Below, in pieces: positions 22,930-34,418 of a stretch of 64,000 nucleotides of DNA. A program made the translations under genes and the position numbers. A model generated the notes under the pieces. It did no database searches. It saw only the letters and a list, made by a program, of their open reading frames with translations, and had not been told where the DNA came from. This DNA is from Azorinus chamasolen. Taxonomy: Eukaryota; Mollusca; Bivalvia; Cardiida; Solecurtidae. Where the stretch lies: contig OY755240.1 in the NCBI GenBank assembly GCA_963576725.1, positions 60,574,633 through 60,638,632 of the forward strand, in the 5' to 3' direction. Every line of letters begins with the position of its first letter. Within the stretch, counting starts at the first letter, position 1.

Positions 22930-23555
22930 ACAACCAAATGAGATATGTAGTATCAAAACAGCGTCTTTAACACAACACGGACCCAATATATAGAGCATAA
23001 TCAGCAGTTAGTTGGGTTCATATTAAAAATAAGTATGGGTTGAACCGTTTAAAAACGAGTAGTTTTATCAGATAAACCACCCATTTGAGTGACATATTTT
23101 TAATATCAACCTAAATAAATTGATTATTCGGTTAATTGTAATAATATGGACGAATTCTGCGAGAAAAGACACATTCTAAAGCAAACCGATAACATTGTCA
23201 AAGGGAAGTGATTTAATCATAAGTGACGATTTCAATTATGAATTTTATCTGAGAAATCTCCCCAAATCATTGACGGGTATATTATAGGGAATATTGAACG
23301 AAGTGACGATATGAATTGTTGTATCACATTCGTGGTTGTTTAGCCGTAGTATTGTCACGCGCCACATCATGAATTTAAGTAGAGAATGTATTGAGACATT
23401 ATTATGTGTACTCTCTGACACTGCATCTTGTCCAGTTAATCTTGTGGAAGCTCAAAGTATTCCAATAATAAGTGTTCCCAGTACCTGTTCTGTATCATCT
23501 TGATATATCTCTAGAATGTGTCATTGTATCAATTTATCAACCATTGACTGTGATT
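22930..23555. other. No gene seen
   Basis: Anonymous AT-rich DNA; no repeat of this window recognised. Confidence 0.4.
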
Positions 23556-23559
23556 GAAG

Positions 23560-23738
23560 AGCAACAGATAAAGATGCGTACCCAAATACTAAAATCGTCA
23601 TTTCTCTACCAACCCCTATGTTGTGACCACCCTTTAGAATCGTCTTGAAGAGACGATTCTAAAGAGTGTTCACAACCTAGGGTTTGGTGGAGAAATAACG
23701 AAGTTTTACTTTAGGCATCTTATCTGTACCTCTGACTG
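23560..23738. mobile_element. H-family MITE
   Basis: AGAGCAACAGATAAAGATGC to inverted CAGAGGTACAGATAAGATGC. The centre pairs ACCCCTATGTTGTGACCACC with its inverse around CGTCTTGAAGAGACG. Confidence 0.75.
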
Positions 23739-23752
23739 ATTACTTGTAAATA

Positions 23753-24066
23753 CAGTTGAACTTCGATAACTCGCATTCGGATAATTCGAACTTCGGGATA
23801 ACTCGAAGTTCGGTCCTTCCAAAATCTTACAATACAGAATTGCTCTAAAATGTATCACTACGCATTTATAGAAACACATTTCACACCTTAATGCAGGTCT
23901 ACAGTAATGCTGATAGCTCCTGCAGGAGCTTTCAGCATTACTGTAAACCTGCATTTAGCTGTTAACTTGAGAAATTGTCAAGATTAGAAATCGGATAACT
24001 CGAACTTCTTTTATCTCGAACTAATTTATATATCCCCTTTAAGTGCGAGATATTGAAGTTCAACTG
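23753..24066. mobile_element. TA-flanked MITE, CAGTTGAACTTCG ends
   Basis: Ends CAGTTGAACTTCGATAACTC and, inverted, CAGTTGAACTTCAATATCTC, with TA outside each (23751-23752, 24067-24068). The centre is a hairpin with GCAGGTCTACAGTAATGCTG around AGCTCCTGCAGGAGCT. 314 bp. A pogo/Tigger-type parent is plausible from TA and CAGT. Confidence 0.8.
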
Positions 24067-24068
24067 TA

Positions 24069-24416
24069 CATACAGCCGTGCCACGGATTTTGTTCATTCT
24101 CCATCTGTATCAATTTATCCGACATTGATCAAAGGAAAAGTCTTCCTCCACCTTATTCATCCGTCCTTGTGTCACTAATATTTTCTGATCATGTGCATAG
24201 TTCCATAACGTTTTAGCCCATTTATTCCCATACTGTGTAAGGTGAACCCGTCCAGATCTTACTTTATAGCCCATTCATGTTTCATGCGGAGGGGGCACAG
24301 CAAACAAAATATTTGCTGGTATAAGCCATTGGCATTGATATGTTCAGCAAACAGTGCAGACACTGATCAAAGAGTTCCTTAAGCCGCCCCTGATCTGGGT
24401 TTACACTGTTTGTGTA
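24069..24416. other. No gene; T-like hairpin relic
   Basis: At 24344-24411 an AAACAGTGCAGACACTGATC arm and its inverse (CTGGGTTTACACTGTTTG) form a worn hairpin like that of T-e. The rest is anonymous. Confidence 0.5.
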
Positions 24417-24614
24417 CAGTAAAACCTCTCTATAACGGCCACTAAATGACATCAAGTAGTTTGTGTTAAAGGCAGGTGGCTGCTTAAAGCAAGGTGAAAG
24501 TAAAACAGAACGCTCCTATAGGAGCGTTCTGTTTTACTTTCACTTTGCTTTAAGCAGCCACCTGCCCTAAATACATGTACCAACTAATGAACACGATTTA
24601 GAGAGGTTTTACTG
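24417..24614. mobile_element. C-family palindromic MITE, ACGGCCAC subtype
   Basis: TA-flanked. Hairpin arms of nearly 48 bp run from GGCAGGTGGCTGCTTAAAGC through AACGCTCCTATAGGAGCGTT to the inverse, with about one mismatch. Ends CAGTAAAACCTCTCTATAA. Confidence 0.9.
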
Positions 24615-24684
24615 TATTTTTAAAAGGACACTGGGCACTATATGGGTTAACCCACCGCTTGTTTTTCTAGTTTCTCTGTTTTAA

Positions 24685-24845
24685 CCATTTACTTCATGAT
24701 GAAATAATGACATCGTGCATATTCAGATCTATATTATTTCATGAGCAAACAGAGCAGACCCTGAACAGACAGTTTATACAAGAGCCGTATGATCTGAGTC
24801 TATTCAGTTTTCAAAGGCGTAAAAACGTCTACATGGAATAAGGGG
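24685..24845. mobile_element. T-a MITE, shortened
   Basis: TTAA at 24681-24684 and 24846-24849. The hairpin GCAAACAGAGCAGACCCTGA is at 24743-24815. The right end CCCCTTATTCCATG, read inverted, is worn. Confidence 0.75.
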
Positions 24846-24881
24846 TTAAGTGCGTGTCCACAGTATTAACGTTGAGTCTTT

Positions 24882-25053
24882 GACAGAGCTCCAAGTATAA
24901 CTTCTTTATTTTCCCTCCAAACCCTATGTTGTGACCACTCTTTAGAATCGTCTCGAAGAGATGATTCTAAAGAGTGGTCACAACATAGGGTTTGGTAGAG
25001 AAATGACGATTTTAGTATTTGAGTACGCACCGTTATCTGTAGCTCTGCCTTGA
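24882..25053. mobile_element. H-family MITE
   Basis: CAGAGCTCCAAGTATAAC to inverted CAGAGCTACAGATAACGG. The hairpin 24916-24995 is almost perfect around AGAATCGTCTCGAAGAGATG. Confidence 0.8.
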
Positions 25054-27716
25054 GTCAGATTTTAAATAGACCAGCGTTTGTTGGACCATATTTTCTATTA
25101 GACGAGGGTACGAATGGTTAGTCGCCTTTTCACATTGAATCACGCTAATGTCTGTGATATGAGTGTCCTTATCCAAATTCCTTTACAGTAAACTTCGCTT
25201 ATCCGAACAGTAAAGGGAAATTAAGAACTTTTCAGACAGATAGCTGCTTAATGCAGGGTGAAAGGCATGCAGAAAGTCCCAGAGGAGCTGTTTGTTTAAC
25301 TTTAAACCCGCAACAAGCTGCAACCTATCGTTTTTATTGCTTTCGAAGAATGCAATATAGCGATCGGTCGTTTTTTACGGCAAAGAGTTCACTATTTCTT
25401 GTGAACATGCGCAAGAGAAAATAGTTCTCTTCAATTCTAAACTAGTTTTGTTGTAAATTGTTCATTAATTTATTTACTTTTCATGCATTTAATAACACTT
25501 CGCTTTGTCAGATAACTTCTAGTCTACACAAGATCAACCTTTTAAAAGCTTGAATTATTGAATATACTCCCAAAAAACGCGAAAGAATATCGGTATGACT
25601 AAACACCGGATCCGACCAGATATGAAGTTCATATCCGCGGATATGAGTTGCGCAAGCTTGAAAATCAGCATTTATCATATACGCGTATATGAACCTCATT
25701 CCTGGTGTTTAGTTAAACATTGTTTTCGCAACACATTGGCGTTTCTACAGCAGCAATAGCTTGTCTGTAAATTATAAATTTCTTCTCCGCCGATAGCAAA
25801 GACTTCCCAACTAGAAAACCTGTTGTGTTTTTCATTGATCAATTACCTCTCCGCCGATAGGGAGGGAGAGGGATTTTTTTTATATCGACACTGTGTACGT
25901 GATAAAACGCTAACCGCATTTCTATACATCCGTCTAACCTAGAGATCCGAGTAATCCGTATAGCGTTTATGAATCGCAGTGTCTGTACTTTCGCTTTCAT
26001 ACTAGCAGTACCACAACAATTTCTTTCTATTAGCGTAATTTTACTGATGAAACACGATAGAAATGCCAACTTCTCTTGCAGTGTTAACAGGCTAGTATGC
26101 GTATTACTCTCTACAATGGATTTAATTAGTTTCTCCACAAACCGAGATGGAACTTTCCATGAATGCCATTGTCATCGCAAAAATGCGAGACATACATGTA
26201 GGCTTCTTCATTTACAAAAAATGCCGATGATATCTTTATCTACCAAAAGTCCGATCATATTTGTCTTGGTTAATGGAATAGTTGAGATTTACTGTGATTT
26301 CTGATTTATAATGGGGTTTTATGAAAACTCATTGATGACGTGTTTACAATTTTAGTAATAGCCAAGAGTTGTGCAGTTGCAGACAAAACACACAAGAAAA
26401 AGACCATTAAATTATCAGAACTGCATGAAATGCTTTTAATTGAATTGTACTGTCACTTGATAGAGAAAATATGAACATGTTAAATGTTATGTTGATATTT
26501 TCTGACCTTTTCCCCATAAGCATTCATTTCACGCTTATTCCCCCCCACCCCCCGGTAAGGCCATGCCCTTTCCCTAAAATCAAAGAAAAAACCCTGGGAG
26601 ATGTCATAGCAAAGAACATTTGACAACAAATTTGATATGAAATAGCCAGAGATTATATCATTCTTTCCCATCAATATCCTGATCTGATGGAAATTAAGTT
26701 ATATTTTAAAAAGGTGTTAAACAGTGTCTACTCTGATCATGTATATTTACAGGGGTTAGTCTCCGTTTGGCTATTTTGAATAGACCCAGTAATGATAGAA
26801 CAATTATAGAATTCATTTGAAAATGATTTATCTGTAATCTTGAGTGTTAATAACAAAATGCTGTCAGTCCAAATTTCAAGAATAAATTGGAATATAAAAG
26901 TTGGGATTCATATAAGTTTATGATCAGTGGAATTCATGGTGGAGTTTTGATAGGATAAAACATCATATGGATTATTAGGAATTTACTGTACATTTGATAT
27001 CATTATGAATCAACCAAGATTTTGGATTAATGTGTGTGTGTTTGCATACATGTATATAAACCCGAACAAAATTTAACTAAAATTTCATACTACATTGTCT
27101 AAACAGTAGTTAAAATTCTAGGATTCGTAATTAATAAGGAGGGTAGTGCTTTGAAATACACAACAGCATTTGATATTGCTTTAATATGAATTGAAAGATG
27201 GACACTGTCACTCAGCATTGCATTTCTGACTTGTTGAGGTCAAGGACTGTCTGAGTGTTACTAATAACCACTTTGCTTATGGTTTGACTGTTGCTACAGT
27301 CTGTCATATTTTTAGTATGTCATTAAACAATTCCAAGACGTCAAAAATGGTGATTAACATGTACAGCAACTTCTTCCCTTACACTTAACATCCTTATCAA
27401 ACTCGAAAGCAATTAGGGCTGTTCAGGCCTTTGATTCTGCCATAGCAAATGCTATGATATAGGCAAATGTGTACCGACTTCCAGTACGCTGTTACTTTTG
27501 CTTTGTCAGAATATGCAATCATTTTGGTTACGTTGTTACAAACTGTTTGCCTTTGTTTTGTAAACTATGACCAAATACAGGTTAGGTTAAATTCTGTAAC
27601 TATCGAAATGAAGGAAAATAATACATCAAAATTTGTCAAAATACCTATTGATCTTTATATGTAAATGTATTGTTAAACGCATAATATACATACATATATG
27701 TTGCTGTAATACCATA
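25054..27716. other. Sparse region without a gene
   Basis: A worn C element lies at 25196-25340 (CAGTAAACTTCGCTTATCC, then GCTGCTTAATGCAGGGTGAA). Nothing else is recognisable. The 99- and 111-codon frames at 25839-26304 overlap on opposite strands and show no family features. A poly-C patch is at 26540-26556. Confidence 0.45.
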
Positions 27717-27857
27717 CAGTATAACCCCTCTAATGCGACCACTGAATGAATACACATGGCTGTCTTTATAAGCAGGTGGTTGCTTAATACAGGACAAAAA
27801 AATGCAGAAAGCTAAGTTCGAGTTATCCGAGTTCGATATATCAAGGTCCCGTTGTAT
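27717..27857. mobile_element. Chimeric C-family fragment
   Basis: The left half is a C element (CAGTATAACCCCTCTAATGC, GGTGGTTGCTTAATACAGG, ATGCAGAAAGCT). At about 27813 it switches to TTCGAGTTATCCGAGTTCG, which resembles the terminal arm of the TA-flanked family at 23753-24066. It ends before TGTATA. Likely a recombinant or template-switch product. Confidence 0.6.
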
Positions 27858-27959
27858 ACACAAACAGGGTAAACGCCGAACAGCCTGCTCCTGCACGAGT
27901 AATCTGTTCTCATCCACTTCGATAACAAATGCGTCAATATGGAACACTTCACTGGACTC

Positions 27960-28110
27960 GGCGGGACATCCGTGGTAGTGTAGTTATGGTTTTTTTTGTA
28001 TGTTTTACACAGACAAAGAACGAGGGGGTCTTCATCCTTCTGCAATTAGCTGGACGTCATGATATGACTGAAATACTGTTAAAGTAACGTAAAATCCCAA
28101 TATATTTAAA
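27960..28110 (+). mobile_element. SINE 3' region
   Basis: AATTAGCTGGACGTCATGAT followed by ATGACTGAAATACTGTTAAA and a TTTAAACAAACA tail is a 3' part seen widely in molluscan SINEs (recollection, unsearched). The same segment recurs at 59787-59840. The 5' head is not recognisable. Confidence 0.5.
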
Positions 28111-28282
28111 CAAACAGGATGGACACGACTTAAATAGTTCACTCATGAAAATGGATAACAGTTAGAATCTAACCTGGGGCATTAGTAAAAAAATCGGAAT
28201 TAAATTGTGTTTAGATCTATTTTGATATAGGAGGACTTAGGACTTTAGGAGGACTTATGTATTAGATATCTTGTCTGTAATA

Positions 28283-28727
28283 CAGTAGCAAAACCTCTCT
28301 AAACTGGACGTTCAACTTAGTATAGATATCGGTCTTGGAGACGGGTGGCAGTTTAACCCTTTCCCTCATATTGACGACTTTTGACGAATCTGTAAAAGTC
28401 ACATGTTGAAACCATTGTGATATATAGAGCATTTGCTCCTATAGGAGCAAATGCTCTATTAATCACAATGGTTTCAAACTACAAAATTCTAAACTTGTCC
28501 TTTTCTGTAGTTAATGCTCCTTTTCGGTAGATTTATTCCAAGAGGTTGTATCTAAAATAGCCTATGAGGTAATGGGTTAATGCAGGCTGAAATCCATTCA
28601 GACAGCTCCTCTAGGAGCTTTCTGTATGAATTTCTGTATGAATTTCAGCCTGCATTAAGCAGCAACCAGACTAAAAGTATCTAAATTGTTCTTTACTAGA
28701 ATTCCGGTTAAGAGAGGTTTTTAGTAT
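28283..28727. mobile_element. C-family MITE hosting a T-b MITE
   Basis: Left end CAGTAGCAAAACCTCTCTAA after TA at 28281-28282; right end GAGAGGTTTTTAGTATA is worn. Removing the nested T-b rejoins GGTGGCAGTTTAA to TGCAGGCTGAAA, the normal C sequence. Confidence 0.85.
28357..28576. mobile_element. T-b MITE, nested in C element
   Basis: TTAA at 28353-28356 and 28577-28580; ends CCCTTTCCCTCATATTGACG and, inverted, CCCATTACCTCATAGGC. The hairpin GAAACCATTGTGATATATAG turns at CTCCTATAGGAG. Confidence 0.9.
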
Positions 28728-29455
28728 ACCATAGTTAGCCGATGAAAAATAAAACGCCCAGGCAAGTTAAGCTTGATACAACACAAACTTTGATATCATG
28801 CCTAATTATTTAACATCTACGTAAATAACTCGTCTGGCGCCAACATACGTTTCGTTTGCACACATTGTCGTCTGCTTTAAGTGTCAGAATGGACTCTCAT
28901 TTTCTTTTCGAAACATAAGTGGTGCGAAAAAAGCCAGTTTGAGATTGGATTCACCAGGATCCAAAGTCTTTGCAAAGGTAATTATAGATTCGCCCACTGC
29001 CGCAAGCTTTTTGTGAATCACTTTCAGGCAACTTTGGCAGTAAAAGAATTTATCTCTGCATTTAACACCGACGAGAATAAAGCTTTGATGGGAAATATCT
29101 CGATCGAATGCACTTATAAAATGGATTTATCTGTCATTGAAACTGACATTCGCCATCTGTCATTGGAATCAGACATGTTTTGCAGAAAACATCCAGACGT
29201 AATGGGAATTCTCTACCAATTAGTTTATGAACTCAAAGCTCTAACACATCAATATATGTTCAAAGCAAAGCTTGTAATTGTTCTAACATTTGTTTAGAAA
29301 ATGCTTCTCACGGCTTGGCAAACTTTTTGAATGGTTTCAAATAAGACGTATTATCAAGATCAAACGTGATATAAACATATACCAATCGTTCTCCTAATGA
29401 AAAGTTTTATTACCAAAATACAACATAATATGTGAACTTATTGTCCTGCTTTCAA
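28728..29455. other. No gene supported; 138-codon open frame
   Basis: A plus frame at 28881-29297 has no family resemblance. Its first part overlaps T-c-like relics (GGATCCAAAGTCTTTGCAAA near 28955). I treat it as chance, though a host exon cannot be excluded. Confidence 0.35.
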
Positions 29456-29600
29456 ATGAATACCGCTTAAGCCGGTGCTAGGGAATGTGAGTATAGTGTT
29501 GCACTTTTAATTACTACTCATGGGCAGACTTAATAACACCGAGCCTGCAATTTTCTCGTTTTGCGTTGTTGCTTTTGCATAGGAAGGATCCCCTACTGTC
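29456..29600 (+). repeat. Dispersed repeat D, copy 2
   Basis: Matches 14326-14470 (GCTTAAGCCGGTGCTAGGG). The hairpin at 29524-29547 is kept as GCAGACT and GCCTGC with changes in the stem. Confidence 0.65.
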
Positions 29601-29731
29601 GGAACCTATTTATTAGTCACCTCGTTCGATCGTGCATGCGATGGGCAATGATAACAGCTCTTATCCTATTAACATTACCATGCCTGACACATTGTCATCA
29701 GCAAAGCGTTCTGTAGTGAACATATATTGTC

Positions 29732-29935
29732 CACAGAGCAACAGACAAACGTGCGTACTCGGATACTAAAATCGTTCTTTCTCCACCAAACCCTATGTTG
29801 TGACCACTCTTTAGAATTATCTCGAAGAGACAATTCTAAAGAGTGGTCACAACAATTACATTGGGTTTGGTGGAGAAACAAAGAAGTTATTCTTTAACAT
29901 GTTTTAATTTACGCATCTTATCCGGACCTTTGTTG
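29732..29935. mobile_element. H-family MITE
   Basis: CAGAGCAACAGACAAACG at the left, inverted AAAGGTCCGGATAAGATGCG at the right. The hairpin pairs ACCAAACCCTATGTTGTGAC with its inverse, which carries a 6-7 bp insertion (AATTAC) in one arm. Confidence 0.75.
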
Positions 29936-30041
29936 TCCTCTTTTATCTTTTCAAATATGTAACCAGACGACCAAAAATAAGATATTAAGATACCGAGTAA
30001 ATCAGTATTTGCAAACTCACAGGAGGCGTGCTGAAGATTAA

Positions 30042-30231
30042 CCCATTCCCCCATAGGCCATTTTTAGATCCAACCTCTCTAATCTCTCTAATGAATCCGC
30101 CGAAAAGGACTAATATCTAGAGAAAAGGGAAAGTTTAGATTTTTATAGTTCTGAAACCATTATGATAAATAGAACATTTGCTCCTGTGACTTTTACAGAA
30201 GCGTAAAAAGGCGTATTTATGGAGGAAATGG
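30042..30231. mobile_element. T-b MITE, half hairpin
   Basis: TTAA at 30038-30041 and 30232-30235; ends CCCATTCCCCCATAGGCC and, inverted, CATTTCCTCCATAAATACGC. Only the left hairpin arm remains, joined directly to TGTGACTTTTACAGA. Confidence 0.8.
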
Positions 30232-30249
30232 TTAAAACACCATCTAGGC

Positions 30250-30362
30250 ATTTGTGCCAGCTTTCTGCATTACAATGTACTTTCCTCCTACATTAAACAA
30301 CCATCTGCTTTAAAAGATGACAACATTTAATTAAGTGATCTCTTTAGAGGGTTTCCACTACA
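30250..30362. mobile_element. C-family relic, right half
   Basis: AGCTTTCTGCATTACAATGT, CTACATTAAACAACCATCTG and GTGATCTCTTTAGAGGG correspond to the right arm of a C element; the left half is absent. Confidence 0.55.
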
Positions 30363-30805
30363 ACAAACTAAATTTGCTTTCCGTACAAGAATGCTTGCTT
30401 TGTGACTTGCCGTGTTTAATACTCCATCCCGGCTTTGGTTTCGTTATTTTACGTAGACTAAGTAATACTCGGAACACTAGAACACAAAACTGGCGTTACA
30501 TCTTAACGCAATGCCACTTTTCTTCATTAAAGATTTCATCAGATAGCTATTATCCACAGTCAGTATAAATAACAAACACAACGTTAAAATGTCGTCTCAC
30601 GGAGCATTAGTTATCGACATTTCTGCTGGCTCGCGTGTGTAAGAAAGCTCGTTTGGATATTCTGACAGTGTACAAGCTCTCTTACTAACATAAATGTGTT
30701 GTTTCTTTATAATAACATACTACCAACTACAGTTATATTGACATGCATGTTTATCTTTCTATTCTAAGACGTTCTTTTTTCAGAGCCATAGAAAAGTATA
30801 TGTTA

Positions 30806-30973
30806 TAAGTAAACCCCCTCTAATGCGGCCACCAACAATGGACATACTTCTAGGTGACAAAAGGAAATTATGCAGGAGCTTTCTGCATAACCTTCGTCCT
30901 GCATTAAGCAGCCACCTGCTTATAAAGGCAGAAATGTTTATTCGTCAAGCGCTCTCATTAGAGGGTTCTACTG
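30806..30973. mobile_element. C-family MITE
   Basis: AGTAAACCCCCTCTAATGCG on the left and TCTCATTAGAGGGTTCTACTG on the right; arms GCAGGAGCTTTCTGCA and CCTGCATTAAGCAGCCACC are present. Moderately worn left end. Confidence 0.7.
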
Positions 30974-31065
30974 TATCGACACTTATTTCAAATACTAAAA
31001 GTACAAATATGATTCATGCAGGAAACACCACATGCAGAATAAACAGCCGCCCGAAAAGCAACACA

Positions 31066-31175
31066 AGAAAGAAAGTCGTCATTTCTCGACCAAAACCTAT
31101 GTTGCGACCCCTTGAAGAGACGATTCTACATAGGTTTGTGCGGAGAAAGACAGAAACAAGTTTTGCAAAATAACT
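31066..31175. mobile_element. H-family fragment
   Basis: GTCGTCATTTCTCGACCAAA, CCTATGTTGCGACCCC, then GAAGAGACGATTCTACATAG: the hairpin is shortened and both ends are missing or worn. The frame 30823-31173 reads across C and H repeats. Confidence 0.55.
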
Positions 31176-31586
31176 ACACATCTTAGCTATACTTCGGATT
31201 ATTGAAAAGGTCTAATGTATTGAGTAGTTTGGAATCAAAGCGTCAAATTCAATTAACTATGATACATGTACATTGTTTTCAGCTGACGAATCTGAAACGT
31301 TATTTTCACAAACTATCACACCCATCTTTTATGACTGGCATAAACAAAAAGTCGTTAATATTGAAGCATGAATCAACGTGTGATGAGAATGCATGATCTA
31401 TAAAATTGTTGATATCAAATTTATGACTGATCATTCTTTTAAGAGCTGGATTGTCCAACATATTGCATGTAATGAGATAGATCTATACTATCTGGGTTTA
31501 GGTTTTACAATTAATGTAGTGACGCAAGGCTCTTCTGTAACATTGCTGACGTTCTAATATTGGCACAATAACATCATCTACAATTA
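31176..31586. other. No gene seen
   Basis: Anonymous AT-rich DNA. Confidence 0.4.
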
Positions 31587-31779
31587 CAGTAAAACCCTTC
31601 TAAACCGGAATAATAGTAGAGAAGAATGTAGATGCTTTAGGTAGGTGGCTGCATAATATGGAGGATGAACGCCATGCCGAAAGCTTTCTACACGATTTTC
31701 ACTCTGCATTAAGCTGCCACCTTTCTTCAAGACCGATATTTAAATTACATTAGACGCCCGGTTTAGAGGGGATTTACTG
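31587..31779. mobile_element. C-family MITE
   Basis: TA-flanked, CAGTAAAACCCTTCTAAACC to inverted CAGTAAATCCCCTCTAAACC. Arms GGTGGCTGCATAATATGG and CTGCATTAAGCTGCCACC. 193 bp. Confidence 0.8.
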
Positions 31780-32903
31780 TACTAATAGAGGTCCCATTGT
31801 AATAGACGCCCCCTGGTAATGAGAGGTGGGATATTCGGTGTCAAAATACTACGGGTAGTTAGGAGAGGTGGAGAATGTTCCAGTAATATATGGATGATAG
31901 AGTTTATACGCGGTCGGGATTGACCATATCTAATGTATAATGGTGCACATGTTTGCTTTCCGTTGTGCGTTTTTGTAATGCTATATAACACGGTGCTAAA
32001 ATACTGCCTTTGGATAACCTCAGCTTATGAAGTGTTTTCGATGCTGTTAAAAGGTCTTCCTCTAACATTTACTCCGCTGTAGAAACATAATGTTTGCTAA
32101 ATTTTGGATTCAGTGCATTCGTAAAAGCTTCTGAGACACTACTGACCTAGTGTCAAAATACTTTGGATCATGATGAGACGCCGATTTACTTGGTGAGCCA
32201 GGTCTCAATTGTAAGACGACGCAAAGTGAAATTTGGAAACGGTTTTACTCTTTAGCCTCTACTTGAACATCAAAGGTAGATTTGGGTACAATATATATAG
32301 AAAAACTACTTTACAAAGGGAACTCGACTCTGTGAATCTTGCACTAGATGTTACCAATTAAAGATGCCATTGCCTGCTGTGTTTGCTAATGAAATAACAA
32401 CGATCATGGCAAAAATCAACACCAATAAAACAACATGATTTAAAATGAAATAACAACGATCATGGCAAAACAAAACAAGACAACAATTAACCAACATGAT
32501 TTAAAACTTTATCTCATTAATATTCTTGGTGTCATTATTTCTTACATGAAAATTCACGAGTAATGGCTTCAGGTTTCAATTGTGAGAGTATACATTTTGT
32601 ATCGGAATCTCTTTTATTACATACCGGTGTTTCCTTGGCACTATATATTGCGTTTGATCCGTGTCTTCCATCATATATATTGATTGGTTCGTCGCCCGTT
32701 TCATAATAAGCTAAAATAGGCCACCCAAAGAGCTACCCCACCCCATATCAATGTCGATTAAAGTCTTCCTTTCGCTGACAATACTCGTATTTACCTTAGT
32801 ATACTGTCCGCTGCATTTGTTTTAGTTTAAAAATGTACTTACTAACTAACTGGCTATATCTCTGTTGATTGACTTCAACATTGGCATTTCCATTTATTCA
32901 GCA
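31780..32903. other. No gene; small duplications
   Basis: A T-c relic lies at 32140-32235. At 32389-32510 a ~60 bp unit (ATGAAATAACAACGATCATG and AACAACATGATTTAAAA) is tandemly duplicated. The rest is anonymous. Confidence 0.45.
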
Positions 32904-33087
32904 TCTGGGTCCATGCTTATAAAGCTTTTAGTTGAGTCTGAGCTTCGTTCTCAAGCTTTTGATAGGTCAGATTTGAGTTCTCAAGCTTTTGATTGGTCAG
33001 ATTTGAACCAGAGGCTCAAATCTGACCAATCAAAAGCTTGAGAACGTACTCAGACTCAACTAAAAGTTTTATAAGCATGGACCCAGA
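32904..33087. repeat. 184 bp foldback
   Basis: TCTGGGTCCATGCTTATAAA at the left edge and its inverse TATAAGCATGGACCCAGA at the right. The innermost arms (27 bp, from CTCAAGCTTTTGATTGG) are perfect with a short loop. The left arm contains a ~30 bp direct duplication (CTCAAGCTTTTGATAGG, then CTCAAGCTTTTGATTGG). Confidence 0.85.
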
Positions 33088-33404
33088 TCTTGCAGGTGTT
33101 TGTTTTAGCAGTAGCGTAGAGTTATATAGGTTTTTCACCACAAAATATCACTACGCAGACTATATTATCACTAAATATTCCATTGGAAATCCCCCGTGCC
33201 AAACGCCTGGAACTATTTACGCACAATTAATGTCGTCTTCGATGACAGATCAATCTATTTTAAGCTAAATTTAATCCCACTGAACGTAATTTATGGAATA
33301 TTTGAACGTCATACATATCAAGAAAGCAAAGCAACATATAGCGTGTTACTCGTGCAAACAGCTGGGATCCAGATCAGACACCGAGTAAATCGGGGTCTAA
33401 TTAA

Positions 33405-33856
33405 CCCTTTCCCTCATATAAAGTAAAGTACCTAGTTATAGTCTACTTTCAGTCCGAATGACCGCTCAGCCGACTGTACATTTACTCCCCTGGTCATTGA
33501 GTCATTGGCCTACAATATTGAGCACTGCTAACATATGGCGCAATCATGCAGCCGCAGTAACGGCGAGTGACCCTCACAGGTACCCATTTTAACCCCTGGG
33601 TGGAGAGGATGTGCGGGTGGGAGACACGGAAAAGCGTCTCTGAAATTTCCGGGAGAGACCGGGATGTTTTCACGCATTTGCAAACAGAGAAGACCCAGAT
33701 CCTAGAGGAGCCATCTGATCAGGGTCTGCCCTGATTGCTTATTTTACTTCCTAAAATGGCTACAATGTTCCACTTTCCATATTTCATTATAACTATTTTG
33801 TCCATGAATATTTTGTAGGTATTGGAATTTGGAATAAATATAGAACAGGGAAATCA
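33405..33856. mobile_element. T-a MITE split by an insertion
   Basis: TTAA at 33401-33404, CCCTTTCCCTCATATAAA, then at about 33422 foreign DNA to 33664, after which T-a resumes at GTTTTCACGCATTTGC with its hairpin (33680-33740) and the usual right arm to AACAGGGAAA. The right TTAA is lost. The first 69 bp of the insertion match 18441-18509 inverted. Left of it (33355-33400) is half a T-c hairpin. Confidence 0.7.
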
Positions 33857-34414
33857 AAACTTAAAAACGAGAAAATATGTACGTTCATGACTGAAACCCT
33901 GACGTTTTGAAGATATATGCTATTTATTGTTGAAATATTTAAGCTTGATTTTGAGATTAAAAACATGTTTAAACAATCTCATTAGATCATTATTATTATA
34001 TGTTATTTCTGGGCTGTTTTCCTCTGAACTGTGTAAGACAATGTCGCATCTGTGATGAGTATGCAAACAGTTTGGATCCAGATGAGACGCCACGTAATTT
34101 GGTCTCTCATCAGTATCCATGTTTTTATAGAAAAATTGGAGAAAATGTACTGTACATTAAACATATTTACAACAAGACTACCTGTTTAGTTGCTACTTAT
34201 CGATACAAAACTCACTAACTTGGATCACGAACAGAAGCCACTGATTAACTATTTCGATGCCAAATAATGTCATCTGCTACAATATTTTTGTTTATTTAAT
34301 GTTTTCCTATTGAACCACACAAATATAAACCAGCTCCGTAGTTACACTTCAATGTCGGCTTCGCGCTTCTCTTTAACGTATAAGAAACTTCTAAAACCAC
34401 TGTGCGAAAACGGT
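33857..34414. other. No gene; T-c hairpin relic
   Basis: A T-c hairpin relic is at 34060-34125 (GCAAACAGTTTGGATCCAG, CTCTCATCAGTATCC). Frames at 33920-34218 on both strands cross it. Confidence 0.45.
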
Positions 34415-34418
34415 TTAA

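Noticed and set aside
25839..26304. Overlapping 99- and 111-codon frames on opposite strands
   Set aside because: Mutual overlap, no recognisable domain, no supporting context.
28881..29297. 138-codon plus-strand open frame
   Set aside because: No family resemblance, and its early part overlaps T-c-like relic sequence (GGATCCAAAG, TTTGCAAAGG). No splice-site or codon evidence strong enough to call an exon.
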